The notes under the pieces are model-generated. The model saw only the letters and a program-made list of their open reading frames with translations. It was not told where the DNA came from and searched no databases. Source: an uncultured Veillonella sp. (GTDB lineage Bacteria; Bacillota; Negativicutes; Veillonellales; Veillonellaceae). Taken from it: DNA of 21,680 bases. The position numbers and the translations under genes were made by a program. Below, piece after piece: positions 7,670-15,510 of the stretch (position 1 is the first letter of the stretch; each line of letters begins with the position of its first letter). The DNA is taken from NCBI GenBank assembly GCA_900550175.1, contig URQX01000018.1, positions 1 to 21,680 of the forward strand, written 5' to 3'.

Positions 7670-8539
7670 ATGATTCCTATTGTTATCATATCCGGATTTC
7701 TAGGTTCTGGAAAAACAACATTCTTACAACATATACTAAAAGAACATAAACCTACAGATAAAATTCTAATCATAGAAAATGATTTTGGTGAAACTAGTCT
7801 CGATGCAGCCAATCTAGCTAAAACAGGGGCTACCATTCGCGAAGTTACATCCGGCTGTATTTGCTGTAGCTTGCAAGGAAACTTCCAACAAGCACTACTT
7901 GATATCCTTCAAAATTATGATGTAGATATTATCTATATCGAACCATCTGGTGTCAGCAAATTGAGCGAAATCATCCATACATGCGAGGATGAAGAGATTG
8001 CAAAGTCCGCCTATGTTCATGCATCGGTAACAACTGTTGATGCCATGCAAGCACCTATGTTTATCAAAAACTTTGGTCTCTTCTTTAAGGATCAAATCAC
8101 AAACAGTGACGCTATCTTCTTGAGCCATACCGAAGACATTCAACAAACAATCATAACAAAACGGATGATTCACGAGTTAGCACCAAATACTCCTATTCAC
8201 GAAGAGTCATGGAATACCATTGCATTACGAGACTATATCAAACGCCTCTATCACTGTCACGATGACCACTCTTTACATGATGAGCATATGTTTATGAGCC
8301 ATACATTCAAAGACTTGCGTAAACTCACCTTAGTACAGTGGAAGACTATCTTAGAAGGTATGCCAGATACCGTACTCCGTGCTAAAGGTATTGTACCAAC
8401 CACTGAAGGGCCTCATGAGTTACAATATGGAACTCACTACTGTTCCCTTGCGCCTAGTGAATCCACGGACTATAGCTTAGTCGTTATTGGTACTGATTTT
8501 AATGTACCAATGGTACATAACGAAGTGTGTCAATCATGA
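7670..8539 (+). CDS. CobW/COG0523-family metal GTPase
   Basis: 289 residues from ATG 7670, where AGGAGG (7659-7664) gives a clear start; an ORF opening 20 codons earlier lacks this. The N-terminal G domain has the P-loop GFLGSGKT (9-16), IIENDFGE (35-42), the metal-binding CxCC motif in SGCICC (61-66), and YIEPSGVSKL. The second half contains a His-rich stretch (CHDDHSLHDEHMF, about 197-209) and a CobW C-terminal-like domain. The family delivers Zn, Co or other metals to client proteins with GTP hydrolysis. The neighbours are a permease carrying a related P-loop domain and a UPF0703 protein, which suggests metal homeostasis. The metal is not evident. Its stop overlaps the next start as ATGA. 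Confidence 0.9.
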   Translation: MIPIVIISGFLGSGKTTFLQHILKEHKPTDKILIIENDFGETSLDAANLAKTGATIREVTSGCICCSLQGNFQQALLDILQNYDVDIIYIEPSGVSKLSEIIHTCEDEEIAKSAYVHASVTTVDAMQAPMFIKNFGLFFKDQITNSDAIFLSHTEDIQQTIITKRMIHELAPNTPIHEESWNTIALRDYIKRLYHCHDDHSLHDEHMFMSHTFKDLRKLTLVQWKTILEGMPDTVLRAKGIVPTTEGPHELQYGTHYCSLAPSESTDYSLVVIGTDFNVPMVHNEVCQS

Positions 8540-10071
8540 TACCTGTTTATATCGTTACCGGATTCATCGGTACTGGTAAAAGTACTTTTATAAATGAACA
8601 ATTACAATATCGCAAAAAGCTGGGCGGCACAGCATGCATCAGCGCTGAAGAAGGTGCTATATCGCTCATCAAAGAAGGATTACACCTCAATCCTGATAGG
8701 CTTAGTGCAATTACACCTAATGAACCCGATACATATAGTTCTATAGCTGATGAAATCGCAAGCTATGTCGACAAGGTAAAGCCTAAAGAAATATGGATTG
8801 AATGGAATGGTATGATCAGCTTTCACCAACTAGAAGCCTTGCTATATAGTGACAAGCTGCGCCATATATTACAAATTGAAAAGGTATTATATATTTGTAC
8901 AGACCAATTCATCGCATCAATTTTACCTGGTTTAGGCAATGATGTAACAAGCCAATTATATAGTGCAGATTGTATCATCACAGAAACCGATACACATCAC
9001 GCCTTATTGCGGACCTATAACAATGACACCAAGATTGTAACAGCGCCAACGCCAGAAAAGGTAGCAGAACTATGCCGCAATTCTACGTGGGGACTCATAC
9101 CAAATCTATTAGTTATCGGTATTACCGCCTACATACTTTTAGTTACCGCGTTCCGTCATGACATTCCTTACTCCATTCACCAATGCTTTGCCATCATTAC
9201 AGGACTCATTATCGAAGCGGTTCCATTCCTTTTATTAGGAACTATTGGCTCAACCGTTATACGCTATTTTGTACCACAGAGCGTACTATTAAAACTATTA
9301 GGAGATCATTCTTGGAAGAGCTATGGTGCCGCCATGGTTAGTGGCTTAGCCTTACCAGTTTGCGACTGTGCTATTATTCCATTATTTAAAGCACTCACAG
9401 ATAGAGGCGTACCATTATCTGTGGCCCTCCTATTTATGCTCGCTAGCCCCATCATCAATCCTATTACGATTCTATCCACCTGGTATGCCTTTCCAGATAA
9501 TCCAATGATTTCTGTATGGCGTATCGTACTTGGCCTTGGCGTAGCTTTATTGGTGGCCTTATCATTCCGTTTTATACCACCATCTACGTCTATGATGAAA
9601 GCTAAAACGGCACAGAACCTAAGCTATGAAGAGATCGTCTTAGAAGCATCGAAAAGTAAACATATCACTAAAAGGAGATTACTAATTCATATGGAAAAAG
9701 AGTTCTCCCAGCTCTTATTCTATTTCTCCATTGCAGCTTGTGTACTATCAATAGTTCAAGTGTTTGGAAAGCCTTGGCTTATCAACGCCGGTATCACATT
9801 ACCTGACGTGTGGGCTATCCCAATTCTGCTAATATTGGCGTTCTTCTTCTCTATTTGCTCTACATCAGATGCTATTATTGGCAAATCCTTGAGTACCCTG
9901 TTCCCTATGAGTTCAGTCATGGGGTTCCTCATCTTAGGGCCTATACTAGATATTAAAAATGTATATATTTTAAAACAATACATGCCCACATCGTTCATTC
10001 TTCGTCTAGGCTTAACGATTGTTGTTATATCCTATTTAGCAGCATTAGGTTTTCAATTCTTTTTAAGCTAA
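8536..10071 (+). CDS. Fusion: CobW-like P-loop domain plus ArsP/UPF0718 (DUF318) permease
   Basis: 511 residues from ATG 8536, which overlaps the CobW stop by 4 bp (ATGA); a GTG 3 codons earlier is possible. Residues 1-180 look like a reduced CobW G domain: P-loop GFIGTGKST (9-17) and a Walker B-like IWIEWNG (86-92). The CxCC motif and the CobW C-terminal domain are missing. From about 185 there are roughly eight hydrophobic spans. The permease signatures are PVCDCAIIPLFKALTDRGVP (275-294) with ASPIINP, and later ICSTSDAIIGKSL. This is the family of ArsP and B. subtilis YcgR. No frameshift is visible at the junction and the reading frame is continuous, so the fusion looks real. I infer a metal or metalloid exporter or importer gated by nucleotide; substrate unknown. 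Confidence 0.82.
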   Translation: MIPVYIVTGFIGTGKSTFINEQLQYRKKLGGTACISAEEGAISLIKEGLHLNPDRLSAITPNEPDTYSSIADEIASYVDKVKPKEIWIEWNGMISFHQLEALLYSDKLRHILQIEKVLYICTDQFIASILPGLGNDVTSQLYSADCIITETDTHHALLRTYNNDTKIVTAPTPEKVAELCRNSTWGLIPNLLVIGITAYILLVTAFRHDIPYSIHQCFAIITGLIIEAVPFLLLGTIGSTVIRYFVPQSVLLKLLGDHSWKSYGAAMVSGLALPVCDCAIIPLFKALTDRGVPLSVALLFMLASPIINPITILSTWYAFPDNPMISVWRIVLGLGVALLVALSFRFIPPSTSMMKAKTAQNLSYEEIVLEASKSKHITKRRLLIHMEKEFSQLLFYFSIAACVLSIVQVFGKPWLINAGITLPDVWAIPILLILAFFFSICSTSDAIIGKSLSTLFPMSSVMGFLILGPILDIKNVYILKQYMPTSFILRLGLTIVVISYLAALGFQFFLS

Positions 10072-10123
10072 TATTTAATCATTACTATTTCAGTGCTTCA
10101 TGAATATAAAAGGAGATGATTCT

Positions 10124-10888
10124 ATGAAATTAGGACTGAAAGATCGCTTTTCCATTGTAAAAGGCTTACTCTACCTCACCTTAGGTATCTGCTGTGTGTA
10201 CCTAATCGTAACCGGTCGTTATTTGAACTATATCGCACCACGATATGAACTGCTACTAGGTATTAGCAGCATAGCTCTCATATTAGGCGGGTTAGCTACA
10301 GTCATTTGGGCTCCATCGCGCTATTATAAACATAACTGGCGCTCTATCGTACCTATCATTATCCCCGTAGTTTTACTCATCGTTCCCCCTGTGCTAGTAC
10401 CTACAACTACTGTTCAAGGTGCAGCACGCATCAATGATGATACAAACAACTTCAACTTTACAAATGATGCCATCGGCGAGGTGATTACTGTTAATAGTGA
10501 AAGCAAAGAACCAGGCATTTCTAAAGACAAAAAAGAAATTGTGCTAAACTCAGACAATTTCTATCAAACCATCGTAAAGGTTGGATCTAATGTAGACCAA
10601 TACAAAGACTACACTGTATATATGACAGGTTATGTAAACCGCGATGATAATACACTAAAATCTAATGAATTTACCATCTCTCGTATGGCTATGTCCTGCT
10701 GTATCGCTGACGTGGCACCGATTGGCATGACCGCCTATAAACCAGATGGTGATAGCTTAGCTAATGAACAATGGGTTTCTATCGAAGGCAAAGTATCTAC
10801 ACGAGATTTCCACGGCCGTCAACAACCATACGTAGAAATTACAAACATAAAATCAGCAGAACCTATTTTAGGTTATGTATATCCTTAA
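10124..10888 (+). CDS. UPF0703 / TIGR03943 (DUF1980) membrane protein, YcgQ-like
   Basis: 254 residues from ATG 10124. AAAGGAG (10109-10115) fits this start; an ATG 8 codons earlier has none. Three membrane spans at about 11-30, 41-63 and 73-93 are followed by an outside domain. That domain carries the family hallmark SRMAMSCCIADVAPIG (186-201) and a closing beta-rich segment with WVSIEGKVS. B. subtilis YcgQ (UPF0703) is paired with the UPF0718 permease YcgR in the same way. The Cys pair in the external domain could bind a metal. Last gene of the CobW cluster, 52 bp after the fusion gene and followed by a terminator. Function of the family is not established to my knowledge. Confidence 0.85.
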   Translation: MKLGLKDRFSIVKGLLYLTLGICCVYLIVTGRYLNYIAPRYELLLGISSIALILGGLATVIWAPSRYYKHNWRSIVPIIIPVVLLIVPPVLVPTTTVQGAARINDDTNNFNFTNDAIGEVITVNSESKEPGISKDKKEIVLNSDNFYQTIVKVGSNVDQYKDYTVYMTGYVNRDDNTLKSNEFTISRMAMSCCIADVAPIGMTAYKPDGDSLANEQWVSIEGKVSTRDFHGRQQPYVEITNIKSAEPILGYVYP

Positions 10889-10944
10889 ACAAACAGTCTT
10901 GAACCAATAGCCTCAAACAGGCTTAAATAAGTACATAAACACCA

Positions 10945-10974
10945 AAAACCGAGGCATAATGCCTCGGTTTTAAT
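10945..10974. terminator. Bidirectional hairpin terminator between the CobW cluster and bioY
   Basis: Arms AAAACCGAGGC (10945-10955) and GCCTCGGTTTT (10961-10971) with a 5-nt loop. The stem ends in A/T runs on both sides, so it can stop transcripts arriving from either of the two convergent genes. Confidence 0.85.
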
Positions 10975-11020
10975 AAACATATATTTACCAAACATATAAT
11001 AGTATTATATAAGGACTATA

Positions 11021-11587
11021 TTATCGATGTAATTCTTTAACAATTCGTTTGCCAAGAGATGCTGCAACGGCACAAAGGAAGATATCTGGACCTACGGGAA
11101 TCAAGAAGCATGTAATAATAACGGCCTCTACTCCAATTGGTTTACCTAAATACAAGTTCATAATGAAGTATAGATAGATCATACCAAGGCCATACACGAT
11201 AAATAGATTTAATATAGATCCTGCTAATAATCGTTTAAAGGATAAAGTCTCCATAGATTCTGCAATACGGCCTACTGCATAAGCACCTACCATAAAACCA
11301 ATTAAATAACCAAAGGTAGGTTGTAAAATGTAACCAGGGCCACCACCAGATGTAAAAATCGGTACTCCAATTAAACCTAAGACAATGTAAATGCCAACGC
11401 TAGCAGCCCCCCATCGGCTACCCAATACAATGCCTGCGAGGGTAGTAAATAAGATTTGTAATGTAAATGGACAATTAGGTAATGGTACCCGTATGAAAGC
11501 ACCTACGGCAATTAATGCTACAAAAAGTGCTGTCATAGTTAACTGACGGGTAGTGATGCGACCTTGTTTCGACACGGTAGAACTCAT
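11021..11587 (-). CDS. bioY: BioY, biotin-specific S component of an ECF transporter
   Basis: 188 residues with about six membrane spans. BioY signatures are RVPLPNCPFTLQILFTTLAG (about 33-52), GLIGVPIFTSGGGPGYILQP and TFGYLIGFMVGA. The protein binds biotin at the membrane and works alone or with the shared EcfAAT energising module, whose genes are not in this window. GGAGG lies before ATG 11587-11585. The gene is monocistronic. Upstream, a strong promoter overlaps a candidate BirA site, which fits biotin-repressed expression. No damage seen. Confidence 0.95.
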   Translation of the reverse strand: MSSTVSKQGRITTRQLTMTALFVALIAVGAFIRVPLPNCPFTLQILFTTLAGIVLGSRWGAASVGIYIVLGLIGVPIFTSGGGPGYILQPTFGYLIGFMVGAYAVGRIAESMETLSFKRLLAGSILNLFIVYGLGMIYLYFIMNLYLGKPIGVEAVIITCFLIPVGPDIFLCAVAASLGKRIVKELHR

Positions 11588-11633
11588 GGTATACCTCCAT
11601 TAATAACACATCAACAAACTACTAACTACCTAA

Positions 11634-11662
11634 ATTAAAACACTTGTATTTTTAATTGTCAA
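11634..11662 (-). promoter_or_regulatory. bioY promoter
   Basis: On the minus strand TTGACA (11662-11657), a 17-bp spacer and TTTAAT (11639-11634) make a near-consensus promoter. The 5' leader to ATG 11587 is about 40 nt. The -35 box lies inside the first half of the candidate BirA operator. Confidence 0.65.
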
Positions 11663-11689
11663 CTACGTGTGTTGACTTTTAGTTAACTA
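11656..11689. promoter_or_regulatory. Candidate BirA operator
   Basis: Half-sites TTGTCAACT (11656-11664) and AGTTAACTA (11681-11689) form an imperfect inverted repeat with a 16-bp spacer; the halves agree at 7 of 9 positions. The layout resembles BirA sites, which have TTGTTAAC-like halves about 15 bp apart. A shorter perfect repeat, GTCAAC-7 bp-GTTGAC (11658-11676), is nested inside. Its overlap with the -35 box of bioY supports a repressor role. Confidence 0.55.
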
Positions 11690-11796
11690 TGTAGTCTAAT
11701 ACTATATATACAGTAATTTCAAGTATTTTATTTTTTTGACTATACATTATAGTTATTACCAATCGTTCATAATAACTAAAAGATATACTCATCTTC

Positions 11797-11876
11797 ATAC
11801 AAAAAACTTTGTATTTCATCTTATATTCATGTAGCAACATTAAATTATACGTAAGTAGATTGAGTAAAATCTACTT
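11797..11876. promoter_or_regulatory. Two perfect inverted repeats upstream of the PepSY gene
   Basis: ATACAAA-4 nt-TTTGTAT lies at 11797-11814. AAGTAGATT (11853-11861)-6 nt-AATCTACTT (11868-11876) ends 46 bp before the PepSY start. The second could be an operator or a leader hairpin. I cannot place a convincing -35/-10 pair. The remaining sequence of 11690-11922 is AT-rich and not coding. Confidence 0.35.
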
Positions 11877-11922
11877 TCACAAAACAGTATATAAACGTAC
11901 CTTATATTAGGAGGCATTCATT

Positions 11923-12510
11923 ATGAAAAATGTTAAAAAAGTATCAAAGGTATTATGTGCATTTGGCGTTAGTACAGTATTATTAGCAGGCGTAGTTGGC
12001 GCAGCTAGCAACCATGCTTACAACAACAATAGCAACTGGAAAGGCGTTGGTAGCGTAGCTCCATCCGCTCAAGCTAACTATTCTGTTGATTACATGGGCG
12101 CTGTTACAGTATTCCAACAAAACTTCCCTGGCGCTACTGTAAAATCTATTTCTTACGATGCTAAACATAACCCTTACTATGAAGTAGAAGGTTACTACAA
12201 CAATCGTGCAGTAGAACTTAAAGTAGACGAAGCAACTGGCCAAATCGTTGGTAAAGAAGTTAAAGGCTATGCTAAAGCTAGCAAAACTATTAACGTTCAA
12301 AATATCATCATCCCTGAAGTAGCTGAAACAAAAGCTCTTGAAAAAGTTGGTTCCGACTTCCAAACTATGGAATGGACTGTTGAACGTGAAAACGGCCGAG
12401 CTGTATACAAATTCGACATGACAACTGGTGGCGACAAAAAAGCAGAAGTAAAAGTTGATGGTATGAACGGTAAAGTTTTAAGCGCTAAAGTAAAAACTAC
12501 AAAATACTAA
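11923..12510 (+). CDS. Exported protein with two PepSY domains
   Basis: 195 residues. Lys-rich start, hydrophobic 10-25 and a signal peptidase I-like VVGAAS site give a classical signal peptide. A first PepSY-like domain covers about 55-115 (AVTVFQQNFPGATVKSISYD, then ELKVDEATGQIVGKEVKG) and a second about 133-195 (KALEKVGSDFQTMEW, then EVKVDGMNGKVLSAKV). PepSY domains are thought to bind or inhibit peptidases in the cell envelope, so an extracytoplasmic regulatory role is likely but unproved. AGGAGG precedes ATG 11923 by about 9 nt. Codon choice is strongly biased (GCT, GTA, AAC, AAA), suggesting high expression. Monocistronic; followed by an unusual structured spacer. Confidence 0.82.
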   Translation: MKNVKKVSKVLCAFGVSTVLLAGVVGAASNHAYNNNSNWKGVGSVAPSAQANYSVDYMGAVTVFQQNFPGATVKSISYDAKHNPYYEVEGYYNNRAVELKVDEATGQIVGKEVKGYAKASKTINVQNIIIPEVAETKALEKVGSDFQTMEWTVERENGRAVYKFDMTTGGDKKAEVKVDGMNGKVLSAKVKTTKY

Positions 12511-12750
12511 GAAGCTCTTTTCATCTAGTGAACCCCTATCCTAACCCACTAAGATGACACACTACACATATATAACACACATACTATACACACAGTATCC
12601 CAATGGATACACTCTCTAACACAAACTAACACACAAACTTAGAGAGCCCTATAACTCATAAAGGGCTCTCCCAAAACCCTATCTCACACAATAGGTAAAG
12701 GGTCTGTGCTCACACACCACAGACCAAACGTTACACACACTATACTCCCT
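12511..12750 (+). other. Structured, A/C-rich and G-poor spacer; possible long 3' UTR or small RNA
   Basis: 12515-12640 is rich in ACACA and poor in G. It is followed by stem-loops GAGAGCCCT/AGGGCTCTC (12642-12670), CCTAT/ATAGG (12678-12695) and GGTCTGTG/CACAGACC (12701-12725). AAAGGG (12697-12702) can also pair with CCCTTT (12747-12752). The run ends in the terminator at 12753-12788. No ORF here is credible. The C-rich part could be a Rho loading site, or the hairpins could be a small RNA. No known RNA family recognised. Confidence 0.35.
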
Positions 12751-12752
12751 TT

Positions 12753-12788
12753 AAAAGACCTTGGATCGTTGAATCCAAGGTCTTTTTT
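12753..12788 (+). terminator. Strong hairpin terminator on the PepSY side
   Basis: Perfect 14-bp arms AAAAGACCTTGGAT (12753-12766) and ATCCAAGGTCTTTT (12773-12786), 6-nt loop, T run to 12788. It is about 240 bp past the PepSY stop, implying a long 3' UTR or a separate transcript. Confidence 0.85.
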
Positions 12789-12814
12789 GTGTAACAACGA
12801 AACAGTATCTAGAA

Positions 12815-12842
12815 ACAAAAAGACCTCCCATCGGGAGGTCTT
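12815..12842 (-). terminator. Hairpin terminator for metY
   Basis: Arms AAGACCTCCC (12820-12829) and GGGAGGTCTT (12833-12842) have a 3-nt loop. On the minus strand they run into TTTTTGTTTC. A second hairpin, CTTAAGC/GCTTAAG (12884-12905), lies between it and the metY stop. The rest of 12843-12963 shows nothing else. Confidence 0.8.
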
Positions 12843-12963
12843 ATGTATAAGTTTTATAGGTTTGATAGTTCTTTGTTCTATTTCTTAAGCGAGGTCTAGC
12901 TTAAGGATGTCATTTGTGTGTTCTGAAAGTTAGTTCTATAGTTTCCCAATGAGATTTGAGAGA

Positions 12964-14235
12964 TTATGCTTTATCTAAAGCTTGAGCCAAGTCTTCGATA
13001 ATATCGTCGATATTTTCAAGGCCGATGGACAAACGGATCATATCTGGTGTTACACCAGCAGATTTTTGTTGTTCTTCGTTAAGTTGTGCATGTGTTGTAG
13101 ACGCAGGGTGAATAACAAGAGATTTAGCATCTGCTACGTTAGCCAAGTTGGAGAAGATTTCCAAAGAATCAACAAGTTTAATACCTACTTCTTTTCCGCC
13201 TTTTACACCGAATGTGAATACAGCACCAACACCTTTAGGGAAGTATTTATCAGCTAAAGCTTTGTATTTGCTGTCTTCTAATTCTGGATAGCTTACCCAT
13301 GCCACTTTAGGATGTTTAGTCAAGAAATCTACTACTTTACGAGTATTTTCTACGTGACGTTCTACGCGCAAGGACAATGTTTCAACGCCTTGCAAGATTT
13401 GCCAAGATGCAAGTGGAGTAATGCATGCGCCAGTATCACGAAGCAATTGAGCGCGGATTTTTACAGTGAATGGAATTGGCAAATCACCATATACTAAACC
13501 ATTATAGTGTTCATCACCTTCGGAGAAGCCAGGATATTTACCAGAACCTTTATAATCGAATTTACCAGACTCTACAACTACGCCAGCCAATGTTGTACCA
13601 TGACCACCAAGGTATTTAGTAGCAGAATGAACAACTACGTCAGCACCATGTTCTAATGGACGGAACAAGTATGGAGATGCAAAGGTGTTATCTACGATCA
13701 AGATAATGTTGTGTTTATGTGCAATATCAGCTACTGCTTGTACGTCGATAAGGTTGATACCTGGGTTACCGATAGACTCGATGTAAACAGCTTTTGTATT
13801 TTCATCGATAGCTGCTTCAAATTCTTCTAAATTATCAGGATTTACAAATTTAGTTTCGATACCAAGACGTGGCAATGTAGCAGTGAACAAGTTGTAAGTA
13901 CCACCGTACAAAGTGGAAGCTGCTACGATATTGTCGCCCGCATTAGCTACGTTCAAGATAGAATATGTAATCGCTGCGGAACCAGATGCTACTGCGATAC
14001 CACCAGCACCACCTTCAAGTTGTGCCACACGAGCATCCAATACATCTGTAGTAGGATTGCCAAGGCGGGAATAAATACCACCAGGATTAGTTAAGGCAAA
14101 ACGACCTGCTGCTTCTTCTGCGTCTTTAAATACGAAAGATGTAGTTTGGTAAATAGGTACTGCACGCGCACCTGTTGGATCTACCGTTTGACCGGCATGT
14201 AATTGTAATGTTTCAAATCTGTATTGTTTACTCAT
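12964..14235 (-). CDS. metY: O-acetylhomoserine sulfhydrylase (MetY)
   Basis: 423 residues, the length of MetY rather than of the roughly 380-residue gamma-synthases. It is a PLP fold type I Cys/Met metabolism enzyme. Lys207 in HSATKYLGGHGTT binds PLP. YSRLGNPTTDVLDARVAQLE, VASGSAAITYS and FASPYLFRPLEHGAD are family blocks. It joins O-acetylhomoserine and sulfide to give homocysteine and acetate in the cytosol. AAAGGAG precedes ATG 14235-14233. It has its own promoter candidate and lies downstream of the metA terminator, so it is probably a separate transcript. The acetyl-type MetA next door provides its substrate. Confidence 0.94.
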   Translation of the reverse strand: MSKQYRFETLQLHAGQTVDPTGARAVPIYQTTSFVFKDAEEAAGRFALTNPGGIYSRLGNPTTDVLDARVAQLEGGAGGIAVASGSAAITYSILNVANAGDNIVAASTLYGGTYNLFTATLPRLGIETKFVNPDNLEEFEAAIDENTKAVYIESIGNPGINLIDVQAVADIAHKHNIILIVDNTFASPYLFRPLEHGADVVVHSATKYLGGHGTTLAGVVVESGKFDYKGSGKYPGFSEGDEHYNGLVYGDLPIPFTVKIRAQLLRDTGACITPLASWQILQGVETLSLRVERHVENTRKVVDFLTKHPKVAWVSYPELEDSKYKALADKYFPKGVGAVFTFGVKGGKEVGIKLVDSLEIFSNLANVADAKSLVIHPASTTHAQLNEEQQKSAGVTPDMIRLSIGLENIDDIIEDLAQALDKA

Positions 14236-14288
14236 TATGACAACTCCTTTATATTAACTGTGAATTTAGTTCGTTGTTTATACCTAGT

Positions 14289-14317
14289 ATAGTACTATGC
14301 TTTAAAAATTATGTCTA
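14289..14317 (-). promoter_or_regulatory. Candidate metY promoter
   Basis: On the minus strand TAGACA (14317-14312), 17 bp, then TACTAT (14294-14289), giving a leader of about 45 nt. No SAM riboswitch or T-box core is visible between metA and metY. A further imperfect hairpin, GTCACTAAG/CTAAGTAAC enclosing TAGTTTCAAACTA, lies upstream at 14370-14410. Confidence 0.42.
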
Positions 14318-14429
14318 CTATTTTTTATATGAACTTATCCATAACTTAAAACTATAGTGGGCTTTAAAAGTCACTAAGTAGTTTCAAACTACCCTAGCGA
14401 GCTAAGTAACTGTATAAATGAATGTACAG

Positions 14430-14493
14430 AAAAGCCCCTAGTAACTTCTAACTGACTAGTTCATATTAGAGACTATCAGAAGTAATTAGGGGC
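14430..14493 (-). terminator. Hairpin terminator for metA
   Basis: 16-nt arms GCCCCTAGTAACTTCT (14434-14449) and AGAAGTAATTAGGGGC (14478-14493) pair with two mismatches. The loop is unusually long (28 nt). On the minus strand the stem is followed by TTTTCTGT. It lies 20 bp past the metA stop. Confidence 0.75.
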
Positions 14494-14512
14494 AATAGCT
14501 ACATACGATAGT

Positions 14513-15472
14513 TTAGATATAGGCACCTAAGTTTTTATCGCGTTCAAATTTCATTTTTTGAATTTGTTCAATAATGTACGGTGTTTCTTGGTAAACATAA
14601 TAATTTAACCAATTTGTAAATAACAATGTACTTACTGAACGCCAGCGTACGATAGGACGTTGTTTTGGATCATCATTAGGAAAATAATTTTCAGGAACCG
14701 CAATATCCATACCTTTTTTGATATCCCGTTCATATTCACGATTGAGTGTATCCCAATCGTATTCGGCATGACCAAAGACAAAGATATGTTTATTGTCTAA
14801 GCTACGAACAATAGCTGCACCTGTTGGCTCAGAGCCTGCCAACAATTCTAAATCGCGGTTTTCCTTAATTTGTTGCAAGGAAACTGTTGTATGACGGGAG
14901 TGTGGCATCCAGAACTTTTCATCGAAGCCACGTAAGAGTACTGGTCGATCATTGTAGATATCATGTTCGTACACGCCAAATAGCTTTTCATCCATAATGC
15001 ATTTATTAATACCAAAATGATGATACAAACCAGCTTGAGCGCCCCAGCAAATATAGAACGTAGAGTATACATGCTCTTCGCCCCAATTCATAATTTCTAC
15101 TAGCTCAGGCCAATAGTCTACCTCTTCGAAAGGCATTAACTCTACAGGAGCCCCTGTAATAATCATGCCGTCAAAGAACTGGTCTTTTACCTCCTCAAAG
15201 GTACGGTAAAAAGTTTCTAAATACTGCTCATCTGTATTTTTTGATTTTCGAGATGCAGTATGTATTAAGGTTAAATTAACTTGTAACGGGCTATTACTCA
15301 GAGCACGTAAAATTTGAGTCTCTGTAATCTCTTTAGTGGGCATCAAATTGATTAACAGAATATTCAAAGGTCGGATTTGTTGATTTTCCGCCCGTTCTGT
15401 ATCCATTACGAAAATATTCTCTTGAGCTAATTTCGTAATGGCCGGTAAATTTTTTATTACTTTAATAGGCAT
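14513..15472 (-). CDS. metA: Homoserine O-acetyltransferase (MetA, acetyl type)
   Basis: 319 residues; numbering matches the characterised MetA enzymes without gaps. Nucleophile Cys142 is in YICWGAQAG and the partners His235 and Glu237 are in FVFGHAEYDW. Glu111 in ITGAPVELMPFEEVDYW is the position where Gly is found in succinyl-CoA users such as E. coli and Glu in acetyl-CoA users, so O-acetylhomoserine is the expected product. This fits the neighbouring MetY. It is the committed step from homoserine to methionine, in the cytosol. AGAGGTGAC precedes ATG 15472-15470. It lies 88 bp after the PatB gene, in the same direction, but the gap contains a 9-bp tandem repeat and possibly its own promoter. 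Confidence 0.93.
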   Translation of the reverse strand: MPIKVIKNLPAITKLAQENIFVMDTERAENQQIRPLNILLINLMPTKEITETQILRALSNSPLQVNLTLIHTASRKSKNTDEQYLETFYRTFEEVKDQFFDGMIITGAPVELMPFEEVDYWPELVEIMNWGEEHVYSTFYICWGAQAGLYHHFGINKCIMDEKLFGVYEHDIYNDRPVLLRGFDEKFWMPHSRHTTVSLQQIKENRDLELLAGSEPTGAAIVRSLDNKHIFVFGHAEYDWDTLNREYERDIKKGMDIAVPENYFPNDDPKQRPIVRWRSVSTLLFTNWLNYYVYQETPYIIEQIQKMKFERDKNLGAYI

Positions 15473-15510
15473 ATTGTCACCTCTATATATTCTACAATTT
15501 GATAACCTAA

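Noticed and set aside
11983..12363. 126-codon minus-strand ORF opposite the PepSY gene
   Set aside because: Shadow frame of a codon-biased gene, without ribosome binding site or family features.
12706..12888. 60-codon plus-strand ORF
   Set aside because: It covers two terminator hairpins, has no ribosome binding site, and its composition follows the hairpins rather than a protein.
14236..14512. SAM riboswitch or T-box before metY
   Set aside because: Two hairpins are present, but one is the metA terminator and neither shows the conserved S-box or T-box sequences; the candidate metY promoter lies downstream of both.
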